The position numbers were made by a program, and so were the translations under genes. The notes under the pieces are model-generated. The model worked only from the letters and a program-made list of their open reading frames with translations, searched no databases and had not been told where the DNA came from. Shown here in pieces: positions 7,861 to 16,320 of a stretch of 64,000 nucleotides of DNA (position 1 is the stretch's first letter; each line of letters opens with the position of its first letter). Source of the DNA: Streptomyces malaysiense (GTDB lineage Bacteria; Actinomycetota; Actinomycetes; Streptomycetales; Streptomycetaceae); the NCBI RefSeq assembly GCF_000980885.2, contig NZ_LBDA02000016.1, forward strand, positions 1 to 64,000, in the 5' to 3' direction.

Positions 7861-9105
7861 TCACGCCTCCGACAACAGGGCCAGCGCCCCCGACACCAGG
7901 GTGCGCACGCCCGGGGCGACGGTGGCCGTGTCGGGGGCGAAGTGCGGGCTGTGGTTGCTGGGGACGGCGGCGAGCTTCTCCGGGAGGGTGTCGCCGGGGG
8001 CCTCGTCCCAGGTGTCGTGGGGCGTGGTGGTGACGAACCAGTACGAGTAGGGGATGGCGCCGTCCAGGGCGAGTTCGGGGAAGTCCTCGCTGCCCATCGC
8101 CGGGCCGGGGTCGAACACCGTCGCGGCGCCGAAGAGTTCACCGTGCACGGCGGCCACGGCGGTGTCGGTGGCCGCGTCGTTCACGGTCACCGGGAAGGTG
8201 GCGCCGACGGTCACCTCCGGCTCGCGGGGGCAGCCGGCGGCCAGGCACTCGCCCCGGGCGATGCGGCGGACGGCGGCCAGCATCCGCTGTAGTACCGCCT
8301 CGGACTGGGTGCGCAGGTTCAGGGCGATGCGCGCCTCGCCGGGGATGATGTTGTGCCGGGTGCCCGCCTCGATGCGGCCCACCGTGAGGACGGCGGACTC
8401 GCCCGCGGCGACCTCGCGCGAGACCACGGTCTGCAGCCGGGTGACGAGGTAGGCGGCGGTGACCACCGGGTCCACGGTGGCCTCGGGGCGCGAGCCGTGG
8501 CCGCCCAGGCCGTGCACCACGATGTCCACGTCCGTCGCGGCGGACATGATCAGCCCCGGCGCGTGCGGGTACAGGCCCGCGGGGCCGGGCGCGGCATGCT
8601 GGCCGAGCAGGACGTCGGGCCGCCCGAAGCGCTCGTACAGGCCGTCGGCGAGCATCCGCCGGGCGCCCTGGCCGCTCTCCTCGGCGGGCTGCCCCACCAC
8701 CAGCAGGGTGCCGCGCCAGGTGTCCCGGCCCGCGGCGAGCGCGGCGGCGGCCCCGGCCAGCCAGGTGACGTGGAGGTCGTGCCCGCAGGCGTGCATCACG
8801 CCGTCGGTGGCGGAGGCGTACGGCAGCCCGGTGGCCTCGGCGACGGGCAGCGCGTCCATGTCGGCGCGCACCAGCACGGTGGGGCCGTCGCCGTTGGCCA
8901 GCCGCCCGACGACGCCGGTGCCGCCGACGCCCTCCGCCGTCTCGAACCCGGCGTCCGTCAGCCGCCCGGCCAGCTTCCCGGCGGTGCGGTGCTCGCGCAG
9001 GGACAGCTCCGGGTGCCGGTGCAGGTCCCGGTAGAGGTCCTCCAGGCCGGGGAGCGGGAGGTCGGCGGTGAGGTCCCGCGCGGTGCGGGCGGCGGCAGAG
9101 GTCAT
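7861..9105 (-). CDS. M20-family amidohydrolase (N-acyl-amino-acid/hippurate hydrolase type)
   Basis: A 414-residue cytoplasmic metallohydrolase. Visible motifs are RADMDALPV (metal ligand and catalytic Asp), MHACGHDLH (metal-binding Cys/His), QPAEESGQGA (general-base Glu pair), the dimerisation-domain motif GLGGHGSRP, GTRHNIIPGEA, and the C-terminal metal ligand in MGSEDFPEL. These place it in the AmhX/hippuricase branch, which cleaves N-acyl or N-carbamoyl amino acids and dipeptides; the substrate is not predictable. ATG start at 9105. It is transcribed towards the hypothetical gene ending at 7808. Confidence 0.92.
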   Translation of the reverse strand: MTSAAARTARDLTADLPLPGLEDLYRDLHRHPELSLREHRTAGKLAGRLTDAGFETAEGVGGTGVVGRLANGDGPTVLVRADMDALPVAEATGLPYASATDGVMHACGHDLHVTWLAGAAAALAAGRDTWRGTLLVVGQPAEESGQGARRMLADGLYERFGRPDVLLGQHAAPGPAGLYPHAPGLIMSAATDVDIVVHGLGGHGSRPEATVDPVVTAAYLVTRLQTVVSREVAAGESAVLTVGRIEAGTRHNIIPGEARIALNLRTQSEAVLQRMLAAVRRIARGECLAAGCPREPEVTVGATFPVTVNDAATDTAVAAVHGELFGAATVFDPGPAMGSEDFPELALDGAIPYSYWFVTTTPHDTWDEAPGDTLPEKLAAVPSNHSPHFAPDTATVAPGVRTLVSGALALLSEA

Positions 9106-9199
9106 GCGGGCAGGTTAGGCGGGTGGCGGGGATTCCGGCACCGTCGGTTCCTGAGGTTCCTGAGTTCCGGTCGCCCGGCCGGCCGGTGCGACCGGACGG

Positions 9200-9379
9200 T
9201 CAGCGGGCGGCCGCCGCCGGAGCCGAGGCGGTGACCCGGATGTCGGGGGCCGCCGGTGCCGTGGCGCGGGCGGGGCCCGCGTTGGCCGCGAGTATCAGGG
9301 ACGCCGCGGCTGTCACGGCGGCGGCGAGGGCCCTGCGCGCGGTGGAGTATCCGTAGGGAGCGGATGGACGTCCGTACAC
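9200..9379 (-). CDS. Small secreted peptide (59 aa)
   Basis: A GTG at 9379 with GAGG five bases upstream opens a 60-codon frame ending in TGA at 9200. The product has a short polar head (MYGRPSAPYGYSTARR), a hydrophobic Ala/Leu core (ALAAAVTAAASLILAA), and a small-residue stretch suited to signal peptidase cleavage (NAGPARA). About 25 further residues rich in Ala, Thr and Pro complete it. This is a plausible Sec signal peptide with a tiny mature part. The gene is divergent from the XRE-TPR regulator, with a 16-bp palindrome between them. That is a common layout for a regulator and its peptide or exported target. Function unknown. Confidence 0.55.
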   Translation of the reverse strand: MYGRPSAPYGYSTARRALAAAVTAAASLILAANAGPARATAPAAPDIRVTASAPAAAAR

Positions 9380-9406
9380 GGCTACCTCGCAACACGACAG
9401 CGGCGT

Positions 9407-9422
9407 ATCAAGCAGGCTTGAT
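9407..9422. promoter_or_regulatory. Perfect 16-bp palindrome between divergent genes
   Basis: ATCAAGC-AG-GCTTGAT is a perfect inverted repeat in the 112-bp gap between the secreted-peptide gene and the XRE-TPR regulator. Its position and symmetry suit a dimeric HTH operator. Confidence 0.5.
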
Positions 9423-9491
9423 CCGCCGTTTAACCTAGAGGCATTCCAAGCCGAACGGCAAGGTCCGGCGGGCCAGTTGGGGGTTGCTGCG

Positions 9492-10835
9492 GTGCCTGAG
9501 CGGGACGATCCGGAGACGGTGGGGCGGCGGGTGCAGCGGTTGCGCGGCGAGCGCGGGCTGACCCAGCGGCAGCTGGCCGAGCCGGCCTACACACCGGCGT
9601 ACATCTCCACCCTGGAGGCGGGCCGGGTGCGCGCCTCGGACGAGGCGCTGCGGCACATCGCGCGGCGGCTCGGCGTGAGCTTCGAGGAACTGGCCCTGGG
9701 CCGGCCCGCCCATCTCGCCACGGAGCTGCGGCTGCGGCTGACCGAGGCCCGGCGGATGCTCGCGGACGGGCGGGCCGAGGCGGCGGCGGGACGGTACACC
9801 GAACTGCTGGCCGAGGCGCGGTCGCACGGCCTGCCGGGCGAGCAGGCGACCGCGCTGCTGGGGCTGGGCGAATGCGCCCTGGAGACCGGGGAGCTGGCGA
9901 GTGCCCACGCCCACTTCGAGTGCGCCGAGGAACACCTCGCGGACGCCTCCCCCGCGGCCCGCGCCCCCGCCGTGCGCGGCCGGGCGGTCGCCCACTACCT
10001 GGCGGGCGAACTCCGTTACGCCGTCTACCTGCTGGAGTCCACCCTCGACGAGCTCAACCGGGGCGGCCTGCACGACCCGGACGCGTTGCTGCTCCTGTAC
10101 GCCAGCGTCATCGGCCCCTACATGGACATGGGTGCCCACGCGCGCGCCGCCCAGGCCGCCGAGTTCGCGCTCGCGCTCGCCCCGCGGGCCGGTGACCCGG
10201 CGCTGATCGCCCGGATGCACCGCTCGGTGGCCCGCACCCTGCTCGCCGAGGGCCGCCCCGCCGAGGCCGACGCCTCCCTCGCCAAGGCCGCCGAGCTGTA
10301 CCGCCAGCTCCAGCTGCGCACCGAGCTGGCCAACTGCCACTGGATGCGCGGGTACGTGCACGCGCAGAACGGGCAACTGGAGGCGGCGGAAGCTGAGTTG
10401 CGGCAGGCGCTCGACATGCTCTCGGAGACCAGCGCCGCCCTCTACCGCAGCCAGGCCGCGGTGGAACTGGCCGATGTGCTGCACCGCCTGGGCCGCCCGG
10501 CGGAGGCCGCCGACCTCCTGGAGGGAGTGCTGGGCGACTTCTCCTCCGAACGGGGCGCGGTGCACGCCGCCGCCGCGCACCGCCTCCTCGGCATCATCGC
10601 CGAGGACACCCGCGACACCGAGTCCGCCGAGGAGCACTACGTCCGTGCCCTCAGCCTCCTGGAGCGCGCGGGCGCCGCGGGCGATCTGGCCGACCTCTGC
10701 CGTCTCCTGGGCGACCTGCTGCGCCGCACCGGCCGTACGGAGGCCGCCCTGGACGCCTATCGCACGGGCCTGGGCCACCGGACCGCCCCGGGCACCACCA
10801 CGCTGGGCCCGGCCCCCGCCCAGCCACCCCTCTGA
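9492..10835 (+). CDS. XRE-family regulator with TPR domain
   Basis: A 447-residue protein. Residues 10-70 form a Cro/C1-type HTH (VGRRVQRLRGERGLTQRQLAE, then YISTLEAGRVRASDEALRHIARRLGVS). The rest is a chain of TPR-like helical repeats (for example ALLGLGECALETGELASAHAHF and ANCHWMRGYVHAQNGQLEAAEAEL). This is the architecture of peptide- or protein-sensing streptomycete regulators. The GTG at 9492 is preceded by a G-run about ten bases upstream; a TTG at 9477 is an alternative. The 3' end carries a 16-bp tandem duplication that includes the stop codon. It probably controls itself and the divergent secreted-peptide gene through the palindrome at 9407. Confidence 0.88.
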   Translation: MPERDDPETVGRRVQRLRGERGLTQRQLAEPAYTPAYISTLEAGRVRASDEALRHIARRLGVSFEELALGRPAHLATELRLRLTEARRMLADGRAEAAAGRYTELLAEARSHGLPGEQATALLGLGECALETGELASAHAHFECAEEHLADASPAARAPAVRGRAVAHYLAGELRYAVYLLESTLDELNRGGLHDPDALLLLYASVIGPYMDMGAHARAAQAAEFALALAPRAGDPALIARMHRSVARTLLAEGRPAEADASLAKAAELYRQLQLRTELANCHWMRGYVHAQNGQLEAAEAELRQALDMLSETSAALYRSQAAVELADVLHRLGRPAEAADLLEGVLGDFSSERGAVHAAAAHRLLGIIAEDTRDTESAEEHYVRALSLLERAGAAGDLADLCRLLGDLLRRTGRTEAALDAYRTGLGHRTAPGTTTLGPAPAQPPL

Positions 10836-10855
10836 CCCGCCACCCCTCTGACCCG
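10824..10855. repeat. 16-bp perfect tandem duplication spanning a stop codon
   Basis: CCACCCCTCTGACCCG is repeated exactly at 10824-10839 and 10840-10855. The first copy contains the TGA of the XRE-TPR gene. It is followed by a small hairpin (CAGTTG at 10861, CAACTG at 10876) that could be a weak terminator. Confidence 0.7.
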
Positions 10856-10900
10856 CCGACCAGTTGATCCCTGACCAACTGAGCCCTGACCCGCCGATCC

Positions 10901-11686
10901 CTAGACGTTCACCCGCCCCTGCCTGCGCACGTCCGCCAGCCGCAGCGCGCCCACCTGCACGGCCGCCTGGGTGGCGTCGTTGGGGACGTCGCCCAGGCCG
11001 CCGTTGGTGAAGGCGAAGGCGTCGTCACCGACGCGGACCGTGGCGACGTCGAGGGTGAGGCGGACGTCCTGCTCGTCCTCGGTGGTGGCGGAGACGGTGA
11101 TGTGCAGGCCCTGGCGGGCGTCGCCGACCTCGGGGAGGGCGAGTTCCGAGACCCGGACGTCCTCCTGGAGGTTCTGCCCGGTGGTGGCGGTGAAGCGGGC
11201 GCAGTCCACCGGCATGGTGCGCAGCCACTTCAGCGCGGCGTCCACGTCGGACGGGCGGCGGGCGCCGATCTGGTAGCGGAGCTGCGCGTCGGTGTCGGCG
11301 TCGTCCAGGCCCACGGCGACGCGGGCCGGGCCGCCGAGGAGCTGGTCGCTGTAGAGGACGTCGAGGAGTTTCTGGCACCCGCCGGCCGAGGTGCTCGCCT
11401 TCAGCATCCCGTCCCGCCAGGTCGCCGCGCCGCGTGTCGCGGTCCACGGGGCGCCGAGATCGCTCTGGCCGATGAGCGCGGCCCGCGCCTGCGCGTCGGT
11501 GAGCGAGGAGCCGTCGGGCCGGGCGGGAGCCCTGGAACTCTGGGCCGGCCTGTCGATCGTCGGCAACGGCTGCGGCGCCGTCTCCGGCTGCTTGAACGTC
11601 AGCGCGGCGCACCCCCCGATCCCGAGCAGCCCGAGCCCGGTCAGGAACCTCGGCAGGCGTCCGCGCGGGCGTATCCCCTCGTACAT
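10901..11686 (-). CDS. Lipoprotein of unknown function
   Basis: A 261-residue protein with a lipoprotein signal: basic start (MYEGIRPRGRLPRF), hydrophobic core LTGLGLLGIG, lipobox ending in Gly-Gly-Cys. A Pro/Ser-rich linker (PQPLPTIDRPAQSSRAPARP) leads to an extracellular domain of about 200 residues with two Cys (near GGCQKLLD and VDCARFT) that could form a disulphide. The fold resembles the PknH-sensor-like or DUF3558-like extracellular domains of actinobacterial lipoproteins, but I cannot assign it. The ATG at 11686 has GGGAGG seven bases upstream. It lies alone, convergent with the XRE-TPR gene and divergent from the nucleoside hydrolase. Confidence 0.82.
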   Translation of the reverse strand: MYEGIRPRGRLPRFLTGLGLLGIGGCAALTFKQPETAPQPLPTIDRPAQSSRAPARPDGSSLTDAQARAALIGQSDLGAPWTATRGAATWRDGMLKASTSAGGCQKLLDVLYSDQLLGGPARVAVGLDDADTDAQLRYQIGARRPSDVDAALKWLRTMPVDCARFTATTGQNLQEDVRVSELALPEVGDARQGLHITVSATTEDEQDVRLTLDVATVRVGDDAFAFTNGGLGDVPNDATQAAVQVGALRLADVRRQGRVNV

Positions 11687-11940
11687 CACGGTGCCTCCCG
11701 GTCCTGGTGCCTGCTCCCACGGCACCACCACCCCGGGCGCCCCACCAGCGCGGAAGGCCGGACGGGTGAGCGGCGGACCCCCGGGTGAGGGGCTCCTCGC
11801 CGAGTCCGGCGGCGTCCACCGGGCCGGGCCGCCCGGAGGGTGTACCGGACCGGAGCCGGTCCCGCCGGCCTGAACTAGTGTGTGAGCCCCCTCGTGCCCC
11901 GGCGGGCCGAGCCGCGATCGTCCGTGACGAAGGAGCCTCC

Positions 11941-12909
11941 ATGCCCGGCCGTCCCGTGCCCGTGATCATGGACTGTGACACCGGGGTCGACGACGCCCTC
12001 GCGCTGCTGTTCGCCGTGCGGCATCCCGGCATCGAGTTGCGGGCGGTGAGCTGCGTGGCCGGGAACACCGATGTCGACGGGGTGGTGCGGAACACGCTGA
12101 CCGTGCTGGAGCAGGCCGGGGCGCCGGAGATACCGGTGGGGCGGGGGGCCGAGCGGCCGCTGGTGGAGCCGGCGCGACCGGCCACGCATGTGCACGGGAC
12201 GGACGGCATGGGGGACCTGGGGCTGCCCGCCCCGGCCCGGCGGGCCGCCGACGTGGACGCGGTCACCCTGCTGCGCCGCGAGATCCTCGCCTCGCCCCGC
12301 CCGGTCACCCTGGTCCCCACGGCGCCGCTGACCAACATCGCGCTGCTGCTGCGCACCCACCCCGAGGTGACCCGCAACATCGAGCGGATCGTCTTCATGG
12401 GCGGCGCGGTCGAGGTCGGGAACGCCACGCCCGTCGCCGAGTTCAACGTCTGGCACGACCCGGAGGCGGCCGCCGTGCTGCTCACCGCCGGTGTGCCGAT
12501 CACGATGTACGGCCTGGACGTGTTCCGGCAGGTGGTCGTGGGGGCCGCGGAGGTGCGCCGGCTGCGGGCGAGCGGGGACCGCGGGGCGCGGTTGGCCGGG
12601 GAGTTGCTCGCGCACCGTCCGGCGGCCCAGGGCGAACCGCCCGAGGCGCAGGAGGCGGGCGGACTCGGCGACGCGGGCGCGGTGTGCGCGGTCGCCGATC
12701 CGGGCGGACTGACCACCCGGCTGCTGCCGGTCGAGGTCAGCCTCGCGCCGGGGCCGGGACGCGGGCAGACGATCGTCGACCGGCGGTCCCGGCCGGGCGA
12801 GGCCGAGATCCACCACGGGGAGCGCGAACGGGCCCTGGTCGACGTCGGGTTGGCGGTCGACGCGGACCGGTACGCGCGGCTGTACCTGGAGACGGTCGGG
12901 CGGCCCTGA
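11941..12909 (+). CDS. Inosine/uridine-preferring nucleoside hydrolase
   Basis: A 322-residue enzyme of the IUNH family, which cleaves the N-glycosidic bond of ribonucleosides for purine/pyrimidine salvage. The Ca2+/ribose-binding signature is intact: D-C-D-T-G-V-D-D at residues 11-18. The VPTAPLTNIALLLR and IVFMGGAVEVGNATPVAEFNVWHDPEAA segments follow, the latter with the conserved N and DPEA. The C-terminal half holds the GDAGAVCAVADP region where an active-site Asp/His is expected. The start ATG at 11941 has a perfect AAGGAG. It stands alone between the lipoprotein and alpha-glucosidase genes. Confidence 0.93.
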   Translation: MPGRPVPVIMDCDTGVDDALALLFAVRHPGIELRAVSCVAGNTDVDGVVRNTLTVLEQAGAPEIPVGRGAERPLVEPARPATHVHGTDGMGDLGLPAPARRAADVDAVTLLRREILASPRPVTLVPTAPLTNIALLLRTHPEVTRNIERIVFMGGAVEVGNATPVAEFNVWHDPEAAAVLLTAGVPITMYGLDVFRQVVVGAAEVRRLRASGDRGARLAGELLAHRPAAQGEPPEAQEAGGLGDAGAVCAVADPGGLTTRLLPVEVSLAPGPGRGQTIVDRRSRPGEAEIHHGERERALVDVGLAVDADRYARLYLETVGRP

Positions 12910-13003
12910 GGCCGGGTCCGGTTTCCGGGGTTCCCTTTCCGGGCAATGTGGACAGATTCTCCATGTCGTGTCCGCTTCGTCCGTCGTACCGAAGGGAACC
13001 CGT

Positions 13004-14650
13004 ATGGCAGACCTCTCCTCCAGGAACCCCGACTGGTGGCGGCAGGCCGTCGTCTACCAGGTGTACCCGCGCAGCTTCGCGGACGCCGACGGGGACGGGC
13101 TCGGGGACCTCAGGGGCGTCACCCAGCGCCTGCACCATCTCGGTGCGCTCGGCGTGGACGCCCTGTGGCTGAGCCCGTTCTATCCGTCCGAACTCGCCGA
13201 CGGGGGGTACGACGTCGCCGACCACCGGGACGTGGACCCGCGCCTGGGCAGCCTGGACGACTTCGACACCCTGGTCGCCGAGGCGCACCGGCTGGGCCTG
13301 AAGGTCGTGGTGGACCTCGTGCCCAACCACACCTCCCACCAGCACCCGTGGTTCCAGGAGGCGCTGCGGGCCGGGCCCGGGTCGGCCGCCCGCGAGCGGT
13401 ACGTCTTCAGGCCCGGCCGGGGTGCCCGGGGTGAACTCCCGCCCTCCGACTGGCAGTCCGTCTTCGGGGGCAGCGCCTGGCGGCGGGTGTCCGACGGCGA
13501 GTGGTATCTGCATCTGTTCGCCGCCGAACAGCCCGACCTCAACTGGGACAACGGGGAGGTGCGCGCCGACTTCCGCACCACCCTGCGGTTCTGGTCCGAC
13601 CGGGGCGTGGACGGCTTCCGCGTGGACGTGGCGCACGGCCTGGCCAAGGAGCTGACCGAGCCGCTGCGCGACATCGGCGGCATCGGCGCCACCGGGGAGA
13701 GCGCCCTGCTCCGCGTCCCGCCCGGCGACCACCCCTACTGGGACCGCGACGAGGTGCACGAGATCTACCGCGACTGGCGCAAGGTCCTCGACGCCTACCG
13801 GCCACCGCGCAGCGCCGTCGCCGAGGCCTGGGTCCCCGGCCCCCGCCGCGCCCTGTACGCCCGCCCCGACGAACTCGGCCAGGCGTTCAACTTCGAGTAC
13901 CTGGAGGCCGGCTGGAGCGCGGAGGAACTGCGCCGGGTCATCAGTGAGGAACTGACCACCGCGCGGGCCGCGGGCGCCGCCGCGACCTGGGTGCTCTCCA
14001 ACCACGACGTCGTACGGCACCACTCCCGGCTGATGCTCCCGCCCGGCACCGACCCCGGTGCCTGGCTGCTGTCCGGCGGTCACGCGCCCGCGGTCGACCG
14101 GGAGGCGGGCCTGCGCCGGGGCCGTGCCGCGACCCTGCTGATGCTGGCGCTGCCCGGGGCGTCGTACCTCTACCAGGGGGAGGAGCTGGGCCTGCCCGAG
14201 GTCGCCGACCTGCCCACCGAGGTGCTCCAGGACCCGGTCTGGGAGCAGACCGGGCATGTCCGCAAGGGCCGCGACGGATGCCGGGTGCCGCTGCCGTGGA
14301 CGGCGGACGGGGCGTCGTACGGCTTCGGGCCCGGCGGTTCCTGGCTGCCGCAGCCGGCCGGGTTCGCGGCGTACGCCGTCGAGGCACAGCGCGGGGTCGA
14401 GGGCTCGACGCTGGAGCTGTACCGCACCGCGCTGCGCCTGCGCCGCAAGCTGATCGACGGGGAGTCGCTCAGGTGGTCGACCGATTCCCCTGAAGGAGTA
14501 CTGGACTTCAGCCGCCGCGAGGGGTGGCGGTGTGTCGCCAACCTGGGAGCGGAGGCGGTGGCGGTGCCGGCCGGGGAGGTGCTCCTGAGCAGCGGGCCCC
14601 TGCCCGGAGGCGGGGAGCTGCCGCCGGACACGACGGTCTGGCTCGGCTGA
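13004..14650 (+). CDS. GH13 alpha-glucosidase / oligo-1,6-glucosidase type
   Basis: A 548-residue cytoplasmic (alpha/beta)8-barrel glycosidase. Conserved GH13 regions are visible: VVVDLVPNHTS (region I), GFRVDVAHGL with nucleophile Asp208 (region II), AVAEAWV with the acid/base Glu (region III), and LSNHDVVRH with the transition-state Asp (region IV). The opening WWRQAVVYQVYPRSFADADGDGLGDLRG is typical of alpha-glucosidases acting on maltose, isomaltose or trehalose-like substrates. No sugar ABC transporter or LacI regulator is adjacent, so this copy is not in a classical agl operon. The ATG at 13004 follows GAAGGGAA. Confidence 0.92.
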   Translation: MADLSSRNPDWWRQAVVYQVYPRSFADADGDGLGDLRGVTQRLHHLGALGVDALWLSPFYPSELADGGYDVADHRDVDPRLGSLDDFDTLVAEAHRLGLKVVVDLVPNHTSHQHPWFQEALRAGPGSAARERYVFRPGRGARGELPPSDWQSVFGGSAWRRVSDGEWYLHLFAAEQPDLNWDNGEVRADFRTTLRFWSDRGVDGFRVDVAHGLAKELTEPLRDIGGIGATGESALLRVPPGDHPYWDRDEVHEIYRDWRKVLDAYRPPRSAVAEAWVPGPRRALYARPDELGQAFNFEYLEAGWSAEELRRVISEELTTARAAGAAATWVLSNHDVVRHHSRLMLPPGTDPGAWLLSGGHAPAVDREAGLRRGRAATLLMLALPGASYLYQGEELGLPEVADLPTEVLQDPVWEQTGHVRKGRDGCRVPLPWTADGASYGFGPGGSWLPQPAGFAAYAVEAQRGVEGSTLELYRTALRLRRKLIDGESLRWSTDSPEGVLDFSRREGWRCVANLGAEAVAVPAGEVLLSSGPLPGGGELPPDTTVWLG

Positions 14651-14784
14651 TCTGCGGGCCGAAGGGGCCGGTGGGCGGCGGGACCGGCCTCATTGCCGCC
14701 TGTTGGTGTACATGACACATGGTTGGGGAAACGTTGACCGGTCCTCGGGAGAAGGCGGGGAGAACGCGGGCCTAGATTCGCCGC

Positions 14785-15486
14785 ATGCCCCCACAGCCAC
14801 CTCCCAGGATGCCCGCGGCCCGCGCCCCGGGCGCGCTGCCCGTGCTGCCGTACCGCAAGCCCACCAAGGGCCGCGACTACTGGGTCCTGGACGACGTCCT
14901 GCCGGACGTGGACGCCGTACGCGCGCGGTGCCTGGCCAAGGACGACTGGGTCGAGGGCTACCCGTACACCTCCGAGACCTGGCCGGGCCTGCGTGCCATG
15001 CCGGGCCTCGAACCCGCCGAACTCGCGGTCATCGAGCGGCAGGTGCGCAAGGCGACCGGCGCCGGGGAGCTGTGGGTGCAGAAGGCGCCCGGCGGCGGCA
15101 CGCTCAACCACAACTGCGTCCAGGTCGTCGGCGCGGGCGAGAGCGAGCCGCGGCCGCACACCGACTCGCGCGCGCTGTGCCGGTACGCGGCCGTGCTCTA
15201 CCTCAACCCGGGCGTCCCCAAGGACTGCGGCACCAGCTTCTACCGCCAGCACCTGCCCGGCGGCCGGCTCGGCGGCAATGTCGTCCAGGCCCCGCACAAC
15301 AACCTGGTCGAGGCCCTCGGCACCCGCTTCGTCGCCCCGGACGCCTTCGAGGAGGACGTCCGCGTCCCCCACAGGTACAACCGCCTGCTGCTCTACAACG
15401 CCAACCTCGTGCACAGCGCCACCGGTTACACCGGCGGCACGCTGGAGGAGAAGCGCATGACGGCCGTCTTCTTCTGGATGGCCTGA
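14785..15486 (+). CDS. DUF6445 family protein (2OG/Fe(II) oxygenase-like)
   Basis: A 233-residue protein. The C-terminal half has a likely double-stranded beta-helix iron triad: H125-x-D127 (PHTDSRALCRYAAVLYLNP) and H210 (NLVHSATGYTGG). Arg224 (KRMTAVFFW) sits where 2-oxoglutarate-binding Arg usually lies. A family of this shape is annotated DUF6445; a hydroxylase role is inferred. The ATG at 14785 follows TAGATT at 14773-14778 by only six bases and has no Shine-Dalgarno, so the mRNA is probably leaderless. Downstream is the SDR-like gene on the same strand. Confidence 0.75.
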   Translation: MPPQPPPRMPAARAPGALPVLPYRKPTKGRDYWVLDDVLPDVDAVRARCLAKDDWVEGYPYTSETWPGLRAMPGLEPAELAVIERQVRKATGAGELWVQKAPGGGTLNHNCVQVVGAGESEPRPHTDSRALCRYAAVLYLNPGVPKDCGTSFYRQHLPGGRLGGNVVQAPHNNLVEALGTRFVAPDAFEEDVRVPHRYNRLLLYNANLVHSATGYTGGTLEEKRMTAVFFWMA

Positions 15487-15535
15487 CGGGCGGGTCGCCG
15501 GTCCGCGGTGCGGGGCGGCCCGGCGTGCGGTACGG

Positions 15536-16213
15536 ATGGTGGGCGTGAGCGTTGTCGCCGTAGTGGGCGCAGGTCCCGGACTCGGCGCCGCGGTCGCCCG
15601 GAGGTTCGGGCACGAGGGGTACGCCGTCGCCCTCGTCGCCCGCGACCACGACCGGCTGGACGCGCTGGTCCGGGAGCTGGCCGAGGAGGGCGTCACCGCG
15701 CGCGCCTACCCCGCCGACGTCCGCGAGCCGGACCGGCTGGCCCGCGCCCTCGCCGACGCCGCGCGGGAGCTGGGCACCGTCGAGGTGCTCCAGTACAGCC
15801 CGGTGCCGCAGCGGGACTTCATGCGGCCCGTCCTGGAGACCGGCCACCGGCAGTTGACCGGGCCCATCGAGTTCTCGGTGTACGGTCCCGTCGCCGCCGT
15901 ACAGCAGGTACTGCCCGGGATGCGGGCCCTGGGCCGCGGAACCATACTGTTCGTGAACGGGGGCACCGCCGCCGTGCCCCATGTCGAGCGGGCCGGTACG
16001 TCGGTCGCGTTCGCCGCGCAGAGCGCGTACGGGCACCTGCTGCACGAACGCCTCGCCGCCGAGGGCATCCACGTCGCGCAACTCGTCGTCCCCGGCGCCA
16101 TCGTCCCGGGCCACGCCCGCAAGGACCCAGCCGTGCTCGCCGAGATGCTGTGGGGCATGCACCGGGAGCGGCACGGGTTCCGGCACTTCGCGGACGACCT
16201 CGACGGCCGATGA
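15536..16213 (+). CDS. SDR-fold protein lacking the catalytic Tyr/Lys
   Basis: A 225-residue Rossmann protein. The cofactor site is good (VVAVVGAGPGLGAAVARRFG, Gly-rich TGxxxGxG-like motif). The usual active site is missing. Where short-chain dehydrogenases read Y-A-A-S-K, this has F159-A-A-Q-S163, and the catalytic Ser region reads NGGTAAVP. The NNAG motif is also replaced (QYSPVP). It may bind NAD(P) without being a standard oxidoreductase. The start is ATG at 15536 or GTG at 15545. It lies 49 bp after the DUF6445 gene on the same strand, so the two may act together. Confidence 0.78.
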   Translation: MVGVSVVAVVGAGPGLGAAVARRFGHEGYAVALVARDHDRLDALVRELAEEGVTARAYPADVREPDRLARALADAARELGTVEVLQYSPVPQRDFMRPVLETGHRQLTGPIEFSVYGPVAAVQQVLPGMRALGRGTILFVNGGTAAVPHVERAGTSVAFAAQSAYGHLLHERLAAEGIHVAQLVVPGAIVPGHARKDPAVLAEMLWGMHRERHGFRHFADDLDGR

Positions 16214-16320
16214 CGGATCGCGCGAAGGGGTGACGACCCTTCGGCTCCCCCTGCGTGAAGAGCATTTGTGGGTCAATATGGGGACGTTGGCCGTTTCGCT
16301 CCTCTCCAAGGGGGCCTTTC

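Noticed and set aside
9102..9395. 97-codon Arg-rich minus-strand frame overlapping the secreted-peptide gene
   Set aside because: It is out of frame with the signal-peptide-like product and has an Arg/Pro/Gly shadow composition.
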